A stretch of DNA of 64,000 nt from UBA11865 sp963749825 (lineage in GTDB: Bacteria; Chloroflexota; Anaerolineae; Promineifilales; Promineifilaceae). How positions within the stretch are numbered: position 1 is the stretch's first letter; every line of letters starts with the position of its first letter. The notes beneath the pieces are model-generated. The model saw only the letters and a list, made by a program, of their open reading frames with translations, ran no database searches and had not been told where the DNA came from. The position numbers were made by a program, and so were the translations under genes. The stretch lies in NCBI GenBank assembly GCA_963749825.1, contig CAVVOI010000013.1:256038-320037 (forward strand). The letters run 5' to 3'. Below are positions 8,370 to 16,910 of the stretch, in pieces.

Positions 8370-8397
8370 GTGTCTAAGACGCCCTGACGAGTGAACT

Positions 8398-10245
8398 ATG
8401 AGCAAGCTACATAAAAAGAATATACGTAATATCGCCATCATCGCTCATGTCGACCACGGCAAGACGACTTTGGTCGACGGCATGTTGCGCCAGACCAATG
8501 TCTTCCGCAGCAACGAATCCGTGGCCGAGCGGGTGCTAGATGATAATCCACTGGAGCGAGAGCGAGGCATCACTATCCTGGCTAAGAACACCGGCATTCG
8601 TTACGGAGACGTGACTATCAACATCGTCGATACGCCGGGTCATTCTGATTTTGGCGGCGAGGTCGAACGGGTGGTCAATATGGTTGACGGCGCGCTGCTG
8701 CTGGTCGATGCTGTGGAAGGCCCCATGCCGCAGACACGCTTTGTACTGCGCCAGGCCTTGGATAAGGGAGTGAAGGTCATCCTGGTAGTTAACAAGATCG
8801 ACCGCCCGGCCTCCCGGCCGATAGACGTGGTCAACGAGACCTTCGACTTGTTTCTCGATTTGGGAGCGACCGAAGAGCAGGCCGACTTCCCAGTGATTTA
8901 TACCCGGGCCCTAGACGCACAGGCTGGTTATGAAGCCGATGACCTAGCTTCCGATCTGCGACCGCTGTTCGATACGATCGTTGGTTATCTACCGCCGCCC
9001 AAGATCGATCCTTACGGACCCACCCAGATGTTGGTCACCACCCTGGACTACAGCCCCTACGTCGGACGCATCGCCATCGGCCGGTTAACTAGCGGTACGC
9101 TGCGCGCCGGGCAAGCTGTAACCCATATCAATGCTGAAGGGAACATGGAAGCAGCCCGGGTGACCGAGCTATATACCTTCCAGAATCTGCGGCGGCAAGA
9201 GCAAGATAGTGTCGAGGCCGGCGACATCGTGGCCGTGACCGGCATTCCCAACGTGGGCATCGGCGATACGCTGGCCGATCCGGACGATCCGCGCCAATTG
9301 CCACCCATCACCGTCGAAGAACCCACAGTGCGTATGGCATTCAACGTCAACGATAGCCCCTTCTCCGGCCGGGAAGGCAAGTACGTCACTAGCCGCCAAC
9401 TAGGCGAGCGGCTCATGCGCGAGCTGGAGAGAAATATCTCTTTACGGGTTGAAGAAGGCGAGCGAGCCGGACAGTTCATCGTCTCAGGCCGGGGCGAACT
9501 TCACCTGGCCATCCTCATCGAAAATATGCGCCGCGAAGGGTATGAGTTTTCTGTCGGCCGGCCGGAAGTTATATTTCGCGAGACCGAAGAAGGTCGCCTG
9601 GAGCCGCTCGAGGATGTCTACCTGGAAGTTCCCAACGACCATCTGGGTACCATAACCGAGATGCTGGGCAAGCGCCGGGGCGAGATGATGCAGATCCGCT
9701 ACGGCGAGGACGGCACCGTCTATACTGAATTCCGCGTGCCCACGCGGGGCATGCTCGGCTTTCGCCAACCGTTTCTTACTGCCACCCGCGGCATGGGTAT
9801 TTACCACAGTCTGTTCCACGGCTACGAGCCTTACCGGGGAGCGATCGAGCTCCAGGAGACAGGCTCCCTGGTTTCTTTAGAGACCGGTCCGGTCAGCGCC
9901 TACGCCTTGGAGCACCTGACGCAGCGGGGAACCTTTTTCTTAGGCCCTGGTGAAGAAGTTTACGCCGGACAAGTGGTCGGACAGCATATCCGCGCCGAAG
10001 ATCTGGTGATCAACGTTTGCCGGACTAAGAACCTGACGGGTCACCGCGGAGTCCCCAAGTCCATTACCGATGCTTTACCCAATCCGCGCCAAATGTCGCT
10101 GGATGAGTGCATCGAATATTTGGGTGCGGAGGAGTTGCTCGAAGTCACGCCCGAGTCGCTGCGCATCCGGACCAAAGAATTACATCACGCCATGCGCCAG
10201 AAGAAATCCAAACGATCCAAGAACGGCTACAGTACGCCCGCTTAG
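8398..10245 (+). CDS. typA: Ribosome-associated GTPase TypA/BipA
   Basis: 615 residues, normal for the family. This translational GTPase related to EF-G acts on the ribosome, in assembly and stress adaptation. G-domain motifs are all visible: AHVDHGKTTLVD (G1), RGITI (G2), DTPGHSDF (G3), NKIDRP (G4). Domain II (DYSPYVGRIAIGRL), domains III and V, and the BipA-specific C-terminal part (GHRGVPKSITDALPNPRQMSLDECIEYL, given here only as the region near residues 545-570) follow. It appears monocistronic, with its own promoter and a leader terminator. No promoter is seen for a downstream partner; the next gene is convergent. Confidence 0.97.
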   Translation: MSKLHKKNIRNIAIIAHVDHGKTTLVDGMLRQTNVFRSNESVAERVLDDNPLERERGITILAKNTGIRYGDVTINIVDTPGHSDFGGEVERVVNMVDGALLLVDAVEGPMPQTRFVLRQALDKGVKVILVVNKIDRPASRPIDVVNETFDLFLDLGATEEQADFPVIYTRALDAQAGYEADDLASDLRPLFDTIVGYLPPPKIDPYGPTQMLVTTLDYSPYVGRIAIGRLTSGTLRAGQAVTHINAEGNMEAARVTELYTFQNLRRQEQDSVEAGDIVAVTGIPNVGIGDTLADPDDPRQLPPITVEEPTVRMAFNVNDSPFSGREGKYVTSRQLGERLMRELERNISLRVEEGERAGQFIVSGRGELHLAILIENMRREGYEFSVGRPEVIFRETEEGRLEPLEDVYLEVPNDHLGTITEMLGKRRGEMMQIRYGEDGTVYTEFRVPTRGMLGFRQPFLTATRGMGIYHSLFHGYEPYRGAIELQETGSLVSLETGPVSAYALEHLTQRGTFFLGPGEEVYAGQVVGQHIRAEDLVINVCRTKNLTGHRGVPKSITDALPNPRQMSLDECIEYLGAEELLEVTPESLRIRTKELHHAMRQKKSKRSKNGYSTPA

Positions 10246-10305
10246 CTCGCTTGCTACAGTCCTGCCGATCGCCCGCTAGATGGCTGGATCGGCCGCAGCG
10301 AATTG

Positions 10306-11109
10306 TCAGACGGCAACGGTGACGATATGTGCCGGTGCATCAAACTCTACTGAACCATCCGCCAGGACAAACTGCGATAGTTTTTTGGGCGCCTCCCGCC
10401 TAAGTCTTTCATAATCTTCATCGTTTATGACATCGGCCAGTGTCCAGCCTTTGATGTCGGTATAGATCCAAGATTCAATAGAGTCGAAACGAGCTTTGCC
10501 TGGAACTGTTTCAATTGCGACATCATTCACCCCGACCCCGGCATCATAAAACAGATTTCTCAATCTTTGAGTATCGCCGAGAGAGTAGGGGGCTTCGATA
10601 GAACGCGCTACTTCAGGACCAAACAGTTCCTTTAGTAGGTTAGCTATGGCCGCGTAGCCCGGTGTGTCTTCCAATGATGCCCAGACCGCGACGCCGATTT
10701 TGCCTCCTGGACGGATCACCCGGTACATCTCCGAAATAGCTTGGGCTGGATCTATAAAGAACATCAGGCCAAATTGGCTAACCACGCGATCAAAGGTATT
10801 TGGATCAAACGGTAGTGACTCGGCAGCGCCGAGTTCCCAGGTAATGTTTGGATTCTGATTACGGGCAACCGCCAGCATACCTTCGTTAATATCAACGCCG
10901 GTAACCGAGCCGTTGGAGCCAACCACTGCTTCAGCATGTCTAGCCAAGATGCCCGTGCCGCAGGCAATATCTAGTACATGATGGCTTGCCCCAACGTCCG
11001 CGGCCGTCAAAACCTGATTCGGCCAATCGATAAACAACGCCGGTACAAAAAACGCTTCGTATATCTCTGCCGCACTGACCGCTACCTGACCTGTTTCATG
11101 TTCGCCCAT
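10306..11109 (-). CDS. Class I SAM-dependent methyltransferase
   Basis: 267 residues. The SAM-binding glycine motif is VLDIACGTGILAR (about residues 45-57); the acidic loop GVDINEGML follows, then FDRVVSQFGLMFFID and the post-motif YRVIRPGGKIGVAVW. This is the UbiE/Methyltransf_11 arrangement; substrates range from quinones to small metabolites and cannot be predicted. The start is supported by GGAGGA seven bases before the ATG. It is convergent with typA and has no operon partner. Confidence 0.85.
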   Translation of the reverse strand: MGEHETGQVAVSAAEIYEAFFVPALFIDWPNQVLTAADVGASHHVLDIACGTGILARHAEAVVGSNGSVTGVDINEGMLAVARNQNPNITWELGAAESLPFDPNTFDRVVSQFGLMFFIDPAQAISEMYRVIRPGGKIGVAVWASLEDTPGYAAIANLLKELFGPEVARSIEAPYSLGDTQRLRNLFYDAGVGVNDVAIETVPGKARFDSIESWIYTDIKGWTLADVINDEDYERLRREAPKKLSQFVLADGSVEFDAPAHIVTVAV

Positions 11110-11297
11110 GATTCCTCCAATGTGTTGGTTTGGAACCCCCCGATAGGCTTGTCATTCTCGCACACTAATTCAATTTTAGCTATTCCGCATGGCTCAATCT
11201 GTAAATATCATTCCACGCGTAAAGAAACTCCTCGGTCTCATACACTTCCTAAACATCCGGCCGTGTTCCTAATCGCAGGGCTCCTCAAGCTGCTTTT

Positions 11298-11561
11298 TTA
11301 GATCTGGCGATAAAAACGATAGCACTTCTGCTCGGCCGGTAAATCCATCAATGCCATCTCAAAATGTAAGAAGGCTTTTGTGCCTGATGAATAAACCCCG
11401 GCCGCCCTGGCTAATTCGCCTACGTCTACAACATCATCACCAGACTTAGACCACAAGTGGTAGAACCGCCCCCCATTGTCCAGTAATTTTCTCGCTCCTT
11501 GGACGGTTCGATAGGGTTTAATCTGTCGCATCAACCCCATATTGACGTCGTAGCGTTCCAT
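11298..11561 (-). CDS. Hypothetical protein
   Basis: 87 residues, no family recognised and no good ribosome binding site. The composition is protein-like (alpha/beta mix, VVDVGELARAAGVYSSGTKAFLHFEM) and it does not overlap another gene. It could be a complete small cytosolic protein or the surviving part of a larger gene. About 270 bp upstream (11562-11828) hold no recognisable feature. Confidence 0.45.
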   Translation of the reverse strand: MERYDVNMGLMRQIKPYRTVQGARKLLDNGGRFYHLWSKSGDDVVDVGELARAAGVYSSGTKAFLHFEMALMDLPAEQKCYRFYRQI

Positions 11562-11828
11562 TACGACGAACCGGTATCGGTTGTTGGCCTAGCCACGGCT
11601 AAGAATGCGGGCCTAAGTCCACAGTTTGCCTAAGCCCATTCGTCATCACCTGAAAACTAGGATTGACGACTAGATAGTATGCCACCCACCCACAGAGGGC
11701 CGATATGCTAATTAACTGTTAGGCCGGTATTGTCCACCTCGAAGCAAACGTTGCTGGTAAATCAGTTACTTATAACTAGGCGACTACTTGCGTGGCGGCA
11801 AGAGCCGCTTTCGCATCAGGAGTTCGGG

Positions 11829-12155
11829 CTATGGCCCTTTAGCCAGATCCGCGTCATTTAGTTCTATCTTAATGCCGCCAATGATCCCGGCGATAATGTT
11901 GTATAGGAAACCCGCAATGGCCCCGAAAACGAAGCCCATGGCCGCGTAAAGAATGGGCATACAAACGGCATACGCAATACCGAATAAAGCGCCACCCCCA
12001 CCGACGCCTGTTAGTTCCTCCACGCTTGCAAGCATACCCGCGCCAATTAAAGCGAAGCAGGCAAATATGAGCCCAACGATAAGTCCTATGGCGCCATACA
12101 ATAAGGCCGACATCAGGGCTAAGGACAGAATACCTACTCTTCGAACTTCAACCAT
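11829..12155 (-). CDS. Small membrane protein, DUF3566-like
   Basis: 108 residues from the ATG at 12155. An upstream in-frame ATG at 12170 overlaps the ribosome binding site GGAGGG (12163-12168), so the shorter form is preferred. It begins MVEVRRVGILSLALMSALLY, then a glycine-rich central part (GVGGGGALFGIAYAVCMPILY) and a final membrane segment. Two to three transmembrane helices are likely. The N-terminal pattern resembles DUF3566-type membrane proteins, whose function is unknown. Confidence 0.75.
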   Translation of the reverse strand: MVEVRRVGILSLALMSALLYGAIGLIVGLIFACFALIGAGMLASVEELTGVGGGGALFGIAYAVCMPILYAAMGFVFGAIAGFLYNIIAGIIGGIKIELNDADLAKGP

Positions 12156-12320
12156 TTGAGTTCCCTCCATTTGATCCAGTACAACAACGATTTCTAGAAA
12201 CCATTATAACAAGAATCAAGGTAAATAGGACAATAGAGGTCCTCGAATCCACCTTGCCAAAGCAAATAATCCGAGGCACTATTCCATTCTTTGTGAATAA
12301 AAAAGTGTTAGGAGACCAGG

Positions 12321-13583
12321 ATGACCTTTGATTTTGACCAGGAAATTGACCGGCGAGGTACCAATTGCACCAAGTGGGAGTTCATCAACGACGGCGATAC
12401 GTATATCTTTGGCGACCATGCCGATCCCAAGCATGGTCGCGATCGTTTGCTGCCCATGTGGGTGGCCGATATGGATTTCCGCTGCCCGCCGGCCGTGGTC
12501 GAAGCCCTGACTGAGCGGGGTCGGCAAGGCATTTTTGGCTACAGCGAACCATGTGACAGCTATTATGAAGCGGTGATGGGCTGGATCGACCGGCGCCATG
12601 GCTGGCAGATCGAACGCGACTGGATCGTGATCACGCCCGGCGTGGTTCCGGCCATCAAGGTGCTGATCCAGAGCTTCGTTAAACCTGGCGAAAAGGTGCT
12701 GATCCAGCGACCGGTTTATTACCCATTCTTCGATGCCATTCGCGACAACGGAGCCGAGATCGTGTCCAATACACTTATTTACCAGGACGGCCGGTACATA
12801 ATGGATTTCGATGACCTGGCTCAGAAGGCGGCCGATCCAGACTTGAAGATGGCCATCTTGTGCAGCCCGCATAATCCGGTCGGCCGGGTGTGGACGGCCG
12901 AAGAACTCGCTCGCTTCGGCCGGATCTGCCTGGAGAATAATGTTCTAGTTATTTCCGACGAAGTACACTGCGACCTCATTTATTCTGACCAAAACTTCAC
13001 CACCTTCGCCAAAGCACACGAGGACTTTGCTCAGAAGAGCATCGTTTGCACAGCAGCCAGCAAATCCTTTAATCTGGCCGGGCTAAAGATCTCCAGCATC
13101 ATCATCCCCGACGAAGCGAGGCGCGGAAAATTCATAGCCACCGGGACGCGCAATGGCTTATTTGGCACCAATGCCTTCGGCCTGGTAGCCGTGGAAGCGG
13201 CCTATAACTATGGTGAAGAATGGTTGGCGGCGGTGATGGCTTACGTCGAGGGTAATTATCGCTTCATGGTCGAATACATCGGCGAGCATTTGCCACAACT
13301 CAAAGTCGTCCGGCCGGAAGGTACCTACCTGGTCTGGGTCGATTTCCGGGCTCTGGGTCTCGATCCCCAAATGCGCAAGGAACTACTCATGGAGAAGGCC
13401 AAGATCTACCTGGATGAAGGCGAGATGTTTGGTCCGGAAGGAGAGGGCTTCGAACGTTTCAACATCGCCTGCCCACGCTCGATCCTGGAGGAAGCGATGG
13501 AGCGCATCAAGGTCGTTATCGAGGATTTGGCTAAGGAACCGTTTAAGGAGAAATCTCCAACGCTATCTCAGCCATCCGTGTGA
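12321..13583 (+). CDS. PatB/MalY-type PLP enzyme (cystathionine beta-lyase-like aminotransferase fold)
   Basis: 420 residues, fold-type I aminotransferase class I/II. The PLP lysine sits in AASKSFNLAGLKISS; the conserved SDEVHCDLIY supplies the pyridine-contacting Asp, and CSPHNPVGRVWT the Asn. MPMWVADMDF near the N-terminus is typical of PatB/MalY C-S lyases, which cleave cystathionine or cysteine to pyruvate, ammonia and a thiol. The start is supported by AGGAG upstream of the ATG. The 3' end overlaps the reading region of the convergent deoD by about 40 bp. A link to the sulfur operon at 53-57 kb is possible but only by function. Confidence 0.88.
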   Translation: MTFDFDQEIDRRGTNCTKWEFINDGDTYIFGDHADPKHGRDRLLPMWVADMDFRCPPAVVEALTERGRQGIFGYSEPCDSYYEAVMGWIDRRHGWQIERDWIVITPGVVPAIKVLIQSFVKPGEKVLIQRPVYYPFFDAIRDNGAEIVSNTLIYQDGRYIMDFDDLAQKAADPDLKMAILCSPHNPVGRVWTAEELARFGRICLENNVLVISDEVHCDLIYSDQNFTTFAKAHEDFAQKSIVCTAASKSFNLAGLKISSIIIPDEARRGKFIATGTRNGLFGTNAFGLVAVEAAYNYGEEWLAAVMAYVEGNYRFMVEYIGEHLPQLKVVRPEGTYLVWVDFRALGLDPQMRKELLMEKAKIYLDEGEMFGPEGEGFERFNIACPRSILEEAMERIKVVIEDLAKEPFKEKSPTLSQPSV

Positions 13584-14243
13584 AACCCCTTTCCCGCTGC
13601 TCGGCCGTCGCCGTTTCGCCTGTCACCAGGCTGTCGCTCACGGTTAGTATTGACAGCGCGTCAACCTTGAACTTGGCCGCCAGCGTATAGAGCGCGGATG
13701 TCTCCATTTCAACTACCAGTACACCGTAGTCGGCCCATTTCTTCCACCAATTCGGATCGTCGTGTAAAATGAGTCGCCAGCGAACATACCGCCCACATAG
13801 ACGTTGGCCTGCGTTTCTTTCGCCGCTTCATAGGCTTTCAATAACAGTTCAAAGTTGGCTGCCGGAGAATAATCCATCCCGTTGAAGCGTAGCTTATTCA
13901 TGTGTGAGTCGGTGGAGGCTGTCATAGCCAGCACGATGTCGCCCAGCTTCAAGTAAGGCTGGAAAGCCCCACAAGTGCCGACCCGGATCAACGTCTTGAC
14001 CTGATACTCGCGCACCAATTCATTCACATAGATGGCAAGGGTTGGCATACCCATGCCGCTGCCCATGACCGAGATCCGCTTGTCTCCGTAGCGGCCGGTA
14101 TAACCCATCATCCCACGAACATCATTGAAGCAGAACACATCTTCCAGCAGCGTTTTGGCGAAGTGCCTGGCTCGCATCGGATCACCGGGTAGAAGGACGG
14201 TTGGGGCGATTTGCCCTTGTTTCGCGCCAATATGGATACTCAT
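13543..14243 (-). pseudogene. deoD: Purine nucleoside phosphorylase DeoD, frameshifted
   Basis: The start is the ATG at 14243 (MSIHIGAKQGQIAPTVLLPG), placed six bases after AGGAGG; the earlier ATG at 14249 overlaps that site. The first 165 codons are a normal hexameric DeoD (GDPMRARHFAKTLLED, GSGMGMPTLAIYVNEL, RVGTCGAF). At about 13764 one base appears to be missing: the frame changes in SFY..., and the adjacent frame continues with HDDPNWWKKWADYG, VVEMETSALYTLAAKFK and SILTVSDSL to TAA at 13543. With one base restored (TAC CAC instead of TACAC) the gene would be complete. The enzyme splits purine (deoxy)nucleosides with phosphate. It is last in a three-gene salvage operon. Either a real lesion or a single-base sequence error. 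Confidence 0.88.
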
Positions 14244-14274
14244 CTGCATCCTCCTTTTTTATTTCACGTTTCAC

Positions 14275-15033
14275 TTACAGCGATAGCATGGCATCCGCTG
14301 CTAACCAAAATAACTTCTCTCGTACTTCCGATCGAGTCTGCCAGTCTCGATTATCCCACTCTGTCCCGCTCAAGTCATCTCCCGCATACAACACTTGCCC
14401 AAAGGGCACACCTCGATACTCCGCCACAGCCTTCATTCCGGCTGCTTCCATCTCCACAGCTATACACCCCTCCTCTCTACGTTTCCGGATCTTGTCCGGC
14501 GTTTCCCGATAGGGCGCGGACGTGGTCCACGTTTTTCCCACCAGGTGTGGGATACCTCGTCCGGCCAACAAATCGACCAGGACTTTAACGGCGCGAGGAT
14601 TGGCCAGGACCTCGTTCGCTGGTGGCAGATAATGGTATGAAGCCCCTTCGTCGCGTACCGCCGCCGAGACAACCAGCAAATGTCCGGCGGCGTTCTCTTT
14701 CTCCAGCACGCCGCAGCCACCGCAGGCGATGAACTTTCGGCAGCCGAAGGCGATCACTTCTTCTAGAAGGGCTGCCGACAATGCGGATCCAATGCCTGGG
14801 TGGAAAAAAGCTAGTCGCTGCTCCCGGTATTCGATCTCATAAACGGGATGGGGGCCATCCTCCCAGCGATTCTTGACTAGAACTTGCGCATCGTACTCAG
14901 AGACGACTTTCTCGATAATGTCCTGGAAGAAGCAGATGATACAATGCCGTGGCATATCTCGTTTTTTAATGACCCTAGCAGGTTCAATAAACGCTTTGCG
15001 TGTTGGATCGTGATCAAGAATAGGATAAGTCAT
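14275..15033 (-). CDS. Nucleoside phosphorylase, uridine phosphorylase-like
   Basis: 252 residues of the PNP/UDP phosphorylase fold. Visible landmarks are HPGIGSALSAALLEEVIAFG (phosphate and ribose region), CGGCGVLEKE, and the ribose-binding VEMEAAGMKAVAEYRG near residue 195. These enzymes split a nucleoside with phosphate to base plus ribose 1-phosphate. The divergent base-binding residues prevent a firm choice between uridine and another nucleoside. The ATG overlaps the stop of the upstream proline iminopeptidase pseudogene in an ATGA arrangement, and deoD follows 31 bp downstream, so the three form one translationally linked operon. Confidence 0.82.
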   Translation of the reverse strand: MTYPILDHDPTRKAFIEPARVIKKRDMPRHCIICFFQDIIEKVVSEYDAQVLVKNRWEDGPHPVYEIEYREQRLAFFHPGIGSALSAALLEEVIAFGCRKFIACGGCGVLEKENAAGHLLVVSAAVRDEGASYHYLPPANEVLANPRAVKVLVDLLAGRGIPHLVGKTWTTSAPYRETPDKIRKRREEGCIAVEMEAAGMKAVAEYRGVPFGQVLYAGDDLSGTEWDNRDWQTRSEVREKLFWLAADAMLSL

Positions 15034-16004
15034 AGACGACCCGCATCAACGTCTTTGACGAACTGGACAAGGCCTCGGAAAAAATGTTGATGGTCATCAA
15101 AAAACGCCATGTGGCTATCATTAGGGCAATGGAGGGAACGGCCGTTGGGCATCTGCCTGGCCATCCATTCCATGTGGTCGAGGTTCATCGTATCGTGCTG
15201 GGCGCCGATAATCAGACTCGCCGTTTCTGTTTTTTCCAGATCGTCCGTACGATCCCACTCGAGAAGTTTGCCGCTGGCGCCAAGCTCAGAAGGTCCCTGC
15301 ATCGGTATATAGATATCGGGATTAATATGCTTGAAGCCGCGATTCACCGGATCCGGCCATTCTTCGTATGGCATGCGCAGTACGTGGTAGACGTAGTGAT
15401 GTTGTATGAGTAGTTCCATGTAGCGCGGATCCTCGTAGTCCTCGGCCGCTTCAAAAGCCTGAATTTCCGCTAGAACGGCCGGATCAATTCCAGGCATCAA
15501 CACTTCTTGGGGGTATTGGTTGTATTTCGGGATGCTGGCCTCATGTTGGAGATAATCAATCCTTTGAGTTGTTGCTGGTACTTCAGCGCGTATTCAATGG
15601 CCAGGATGCCGCCCCAGGAATGGCCGAAAAGGTAGAAGTTCCCCGGATTCAATTTCAAGGCCTGGCGCACTTTTTCTACCTCATCCACATAGCGAGCCAA
15701 CGCCACCAACTCTGGCTCGTCTGGCTGGTCGCTGTAATAAGAGCCGAGTTGGTCGTAGTAATAATATTCGATGCCGGCCGCAGGAAAGAAGCTGTCGAAT
15801 GCTTCCAGGTACTCGTGGGTCGCGCCTGGCCCGCCATGCAACAGCCAGCACCTTCATCGTCGGGTGATTGCCAATCCGCTTGGTCTAGACACGGAAGGTT
15901 CCCTTCGATGTCTCGATGGGTATCATCTTCACGCCGCCACTTAACAAGTCGTCACGATCGGTGTAGTTCAAATAGTCGAATGGAAAGTTATACTCGTTTT
16001 GCAT
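15030..16004 (-). pseudogene. Proline iminopeptidase (S33 alpha/beta hydrolase), three lesions
   Basis: The original gene begins at ATG 16004 after a clear AGGA site and encodes MQNEYNFPFDYLNYTDRDD. It is broken by a TAG at 15885-15887 (codon 40; a single-base change from TGG would explain it), by an extra base near 15843-15847 just before LLHGGPG, and by a lost base near 15541 in SNM(M)ASIPKY. Restored, it has every feature of a prolyl iminopeptidase: oxyanion HGGPG, DQLGSYYSDQPD, nucleophile elbow GHSWGG, catalytic Asp region GAQHDTMN and His region CPNDSHMAFFDD. The family removes N-terminal proline from peptides. Three independent lesions make a sequencing artefact unlikely. Its stop overlaps the start of the next gene. 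Confidence 0.88.
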
Positions 16005-16258
16005 CTGATCCTCCCGTCTGAATTGAATGTAGTAAGACTCTACCATTCAGAATAATAAACCTCAAATCGATCACTTCAAATTTAGCTTATCTGGCAATAT
16101 ATTTCGACCTCCAAGTAGAATCCCCTCCTTTTAGGATGGTGACGATTAGCCCTTGCGACTTTACACTGTTCGACAAGCATACAGCCCACCACACCCTCAA
16201 CTTCATTGTATCAAGAAATAAATTAGTGGCCCGCTGATGAGGGCGAAGGAGACTTATC

Positions 16259-16792
16259 TTGATTAAAAAACTAGTTGTTATCGTACTCATTCTTATTGTG
16301 GCCGGTACTCTAGGCGTGGTAGCCATATCTGCCCAAGGGGGAACCCAACATATCGACATGACACTGAATGGCCAGATTATGACCATCAGTGATGGCGTTG
16401 GTTTATTTGATGTAAACTTGAAAGGGTCTCCCGGACCGGCCACTGCTAGTGGTCTATCCTATTCGTATGCCGTCAACTATGATGGTTTGCCGCCTGGTAA
16501 TCGATGCGTCGATCTTGGAGGTCCTTCGGGATTAATCATCACAGATAGAGGTCAAATCAACATGATCTTCAACGATGGATCGATGCTGTTCGCCAACTCG
16601 ACCGGTGAAGGCTATGTTTGTTTCGTACCCGGTTTTGCCTATGCGCCATATGCTCTTGCTGGTGGTACTGGGCGATATGAGGGTGCCACAGGCTATATCA
16701 ATTTTGACATTGATACCCATCCTTTTGGCCCTCCTGGATCGCCAGTGACTCCAGAAACCGGATCCGCAAGTGGAGATATAATCTTCCCATAA
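16259..16792 (+). CDS. Secreted protein of unknown function
   Basis: 177 residues starting at a TTG (16259) with GAAGGAG seven bases upstream. The first 25 residues are a Sec signal peptide (MIKKLVVIVLILIVAGTLGVV, followed by a small-residue cleavage region AISAQG). The mature part is Gly-, Asp- and aromatic-rich, with NGQIMTISDGVG and YALAGGTGRYEGATGYINF, resembling small beta-sandwich or allene-oxide-cyclase-like barrels (GGTGRYEGATG). Two Cys (residues about 83 and 121) could form a disulfide outside the cell. No catalytic motif is evident. A hairpin at 16854-16887 may terminate it. Confidence 0.75.
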   Translation: MIKKLVVIVLILIVAGTLGVVAISAQGGTQHIDMTLNGQIMTISDGVGLFDVNLKGSPGPATASGLSYSYAVNYDGLPPGNRCVDLGGPSGLIITDRGQINMIFNDGSMLFANSTGEGYVCFVPGFAYAPYALAGGTGRYEGATGYINFDIDTHPFGPPGSPVTPETGSASGDIIFP

Positions 16793-16853
16793 AGACAACA
16801 GAAAAGGTCTTAGAAACGACACAACAAAATGGGCTTGTATGCGGAGCCAACGG

Positions 16854-16887
16854 CCGGCCAGGAGAGAGTAACTACTTTCCTGGCCGG
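16854..16887. repeat. Dispersed hairpin repeat, copy 2 (possible terminator)
   Basis: Perfect 10-bp stem CCGGCCAGGA (16854-16863) / TCCTGGCCGG (16878-16887) with a 14-nt loop containing AGTAACT. The loop and right flank match the hairpin at 7170-7200. On the plus strand it is followed by a T-rich stretch and may terminate the secreted-protein gene. It lies between convergent genes. Confidence 0.5.
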
Positions 16888-16910
16888 TTCGATTTCCTTC
16901 TAAACGTCTC

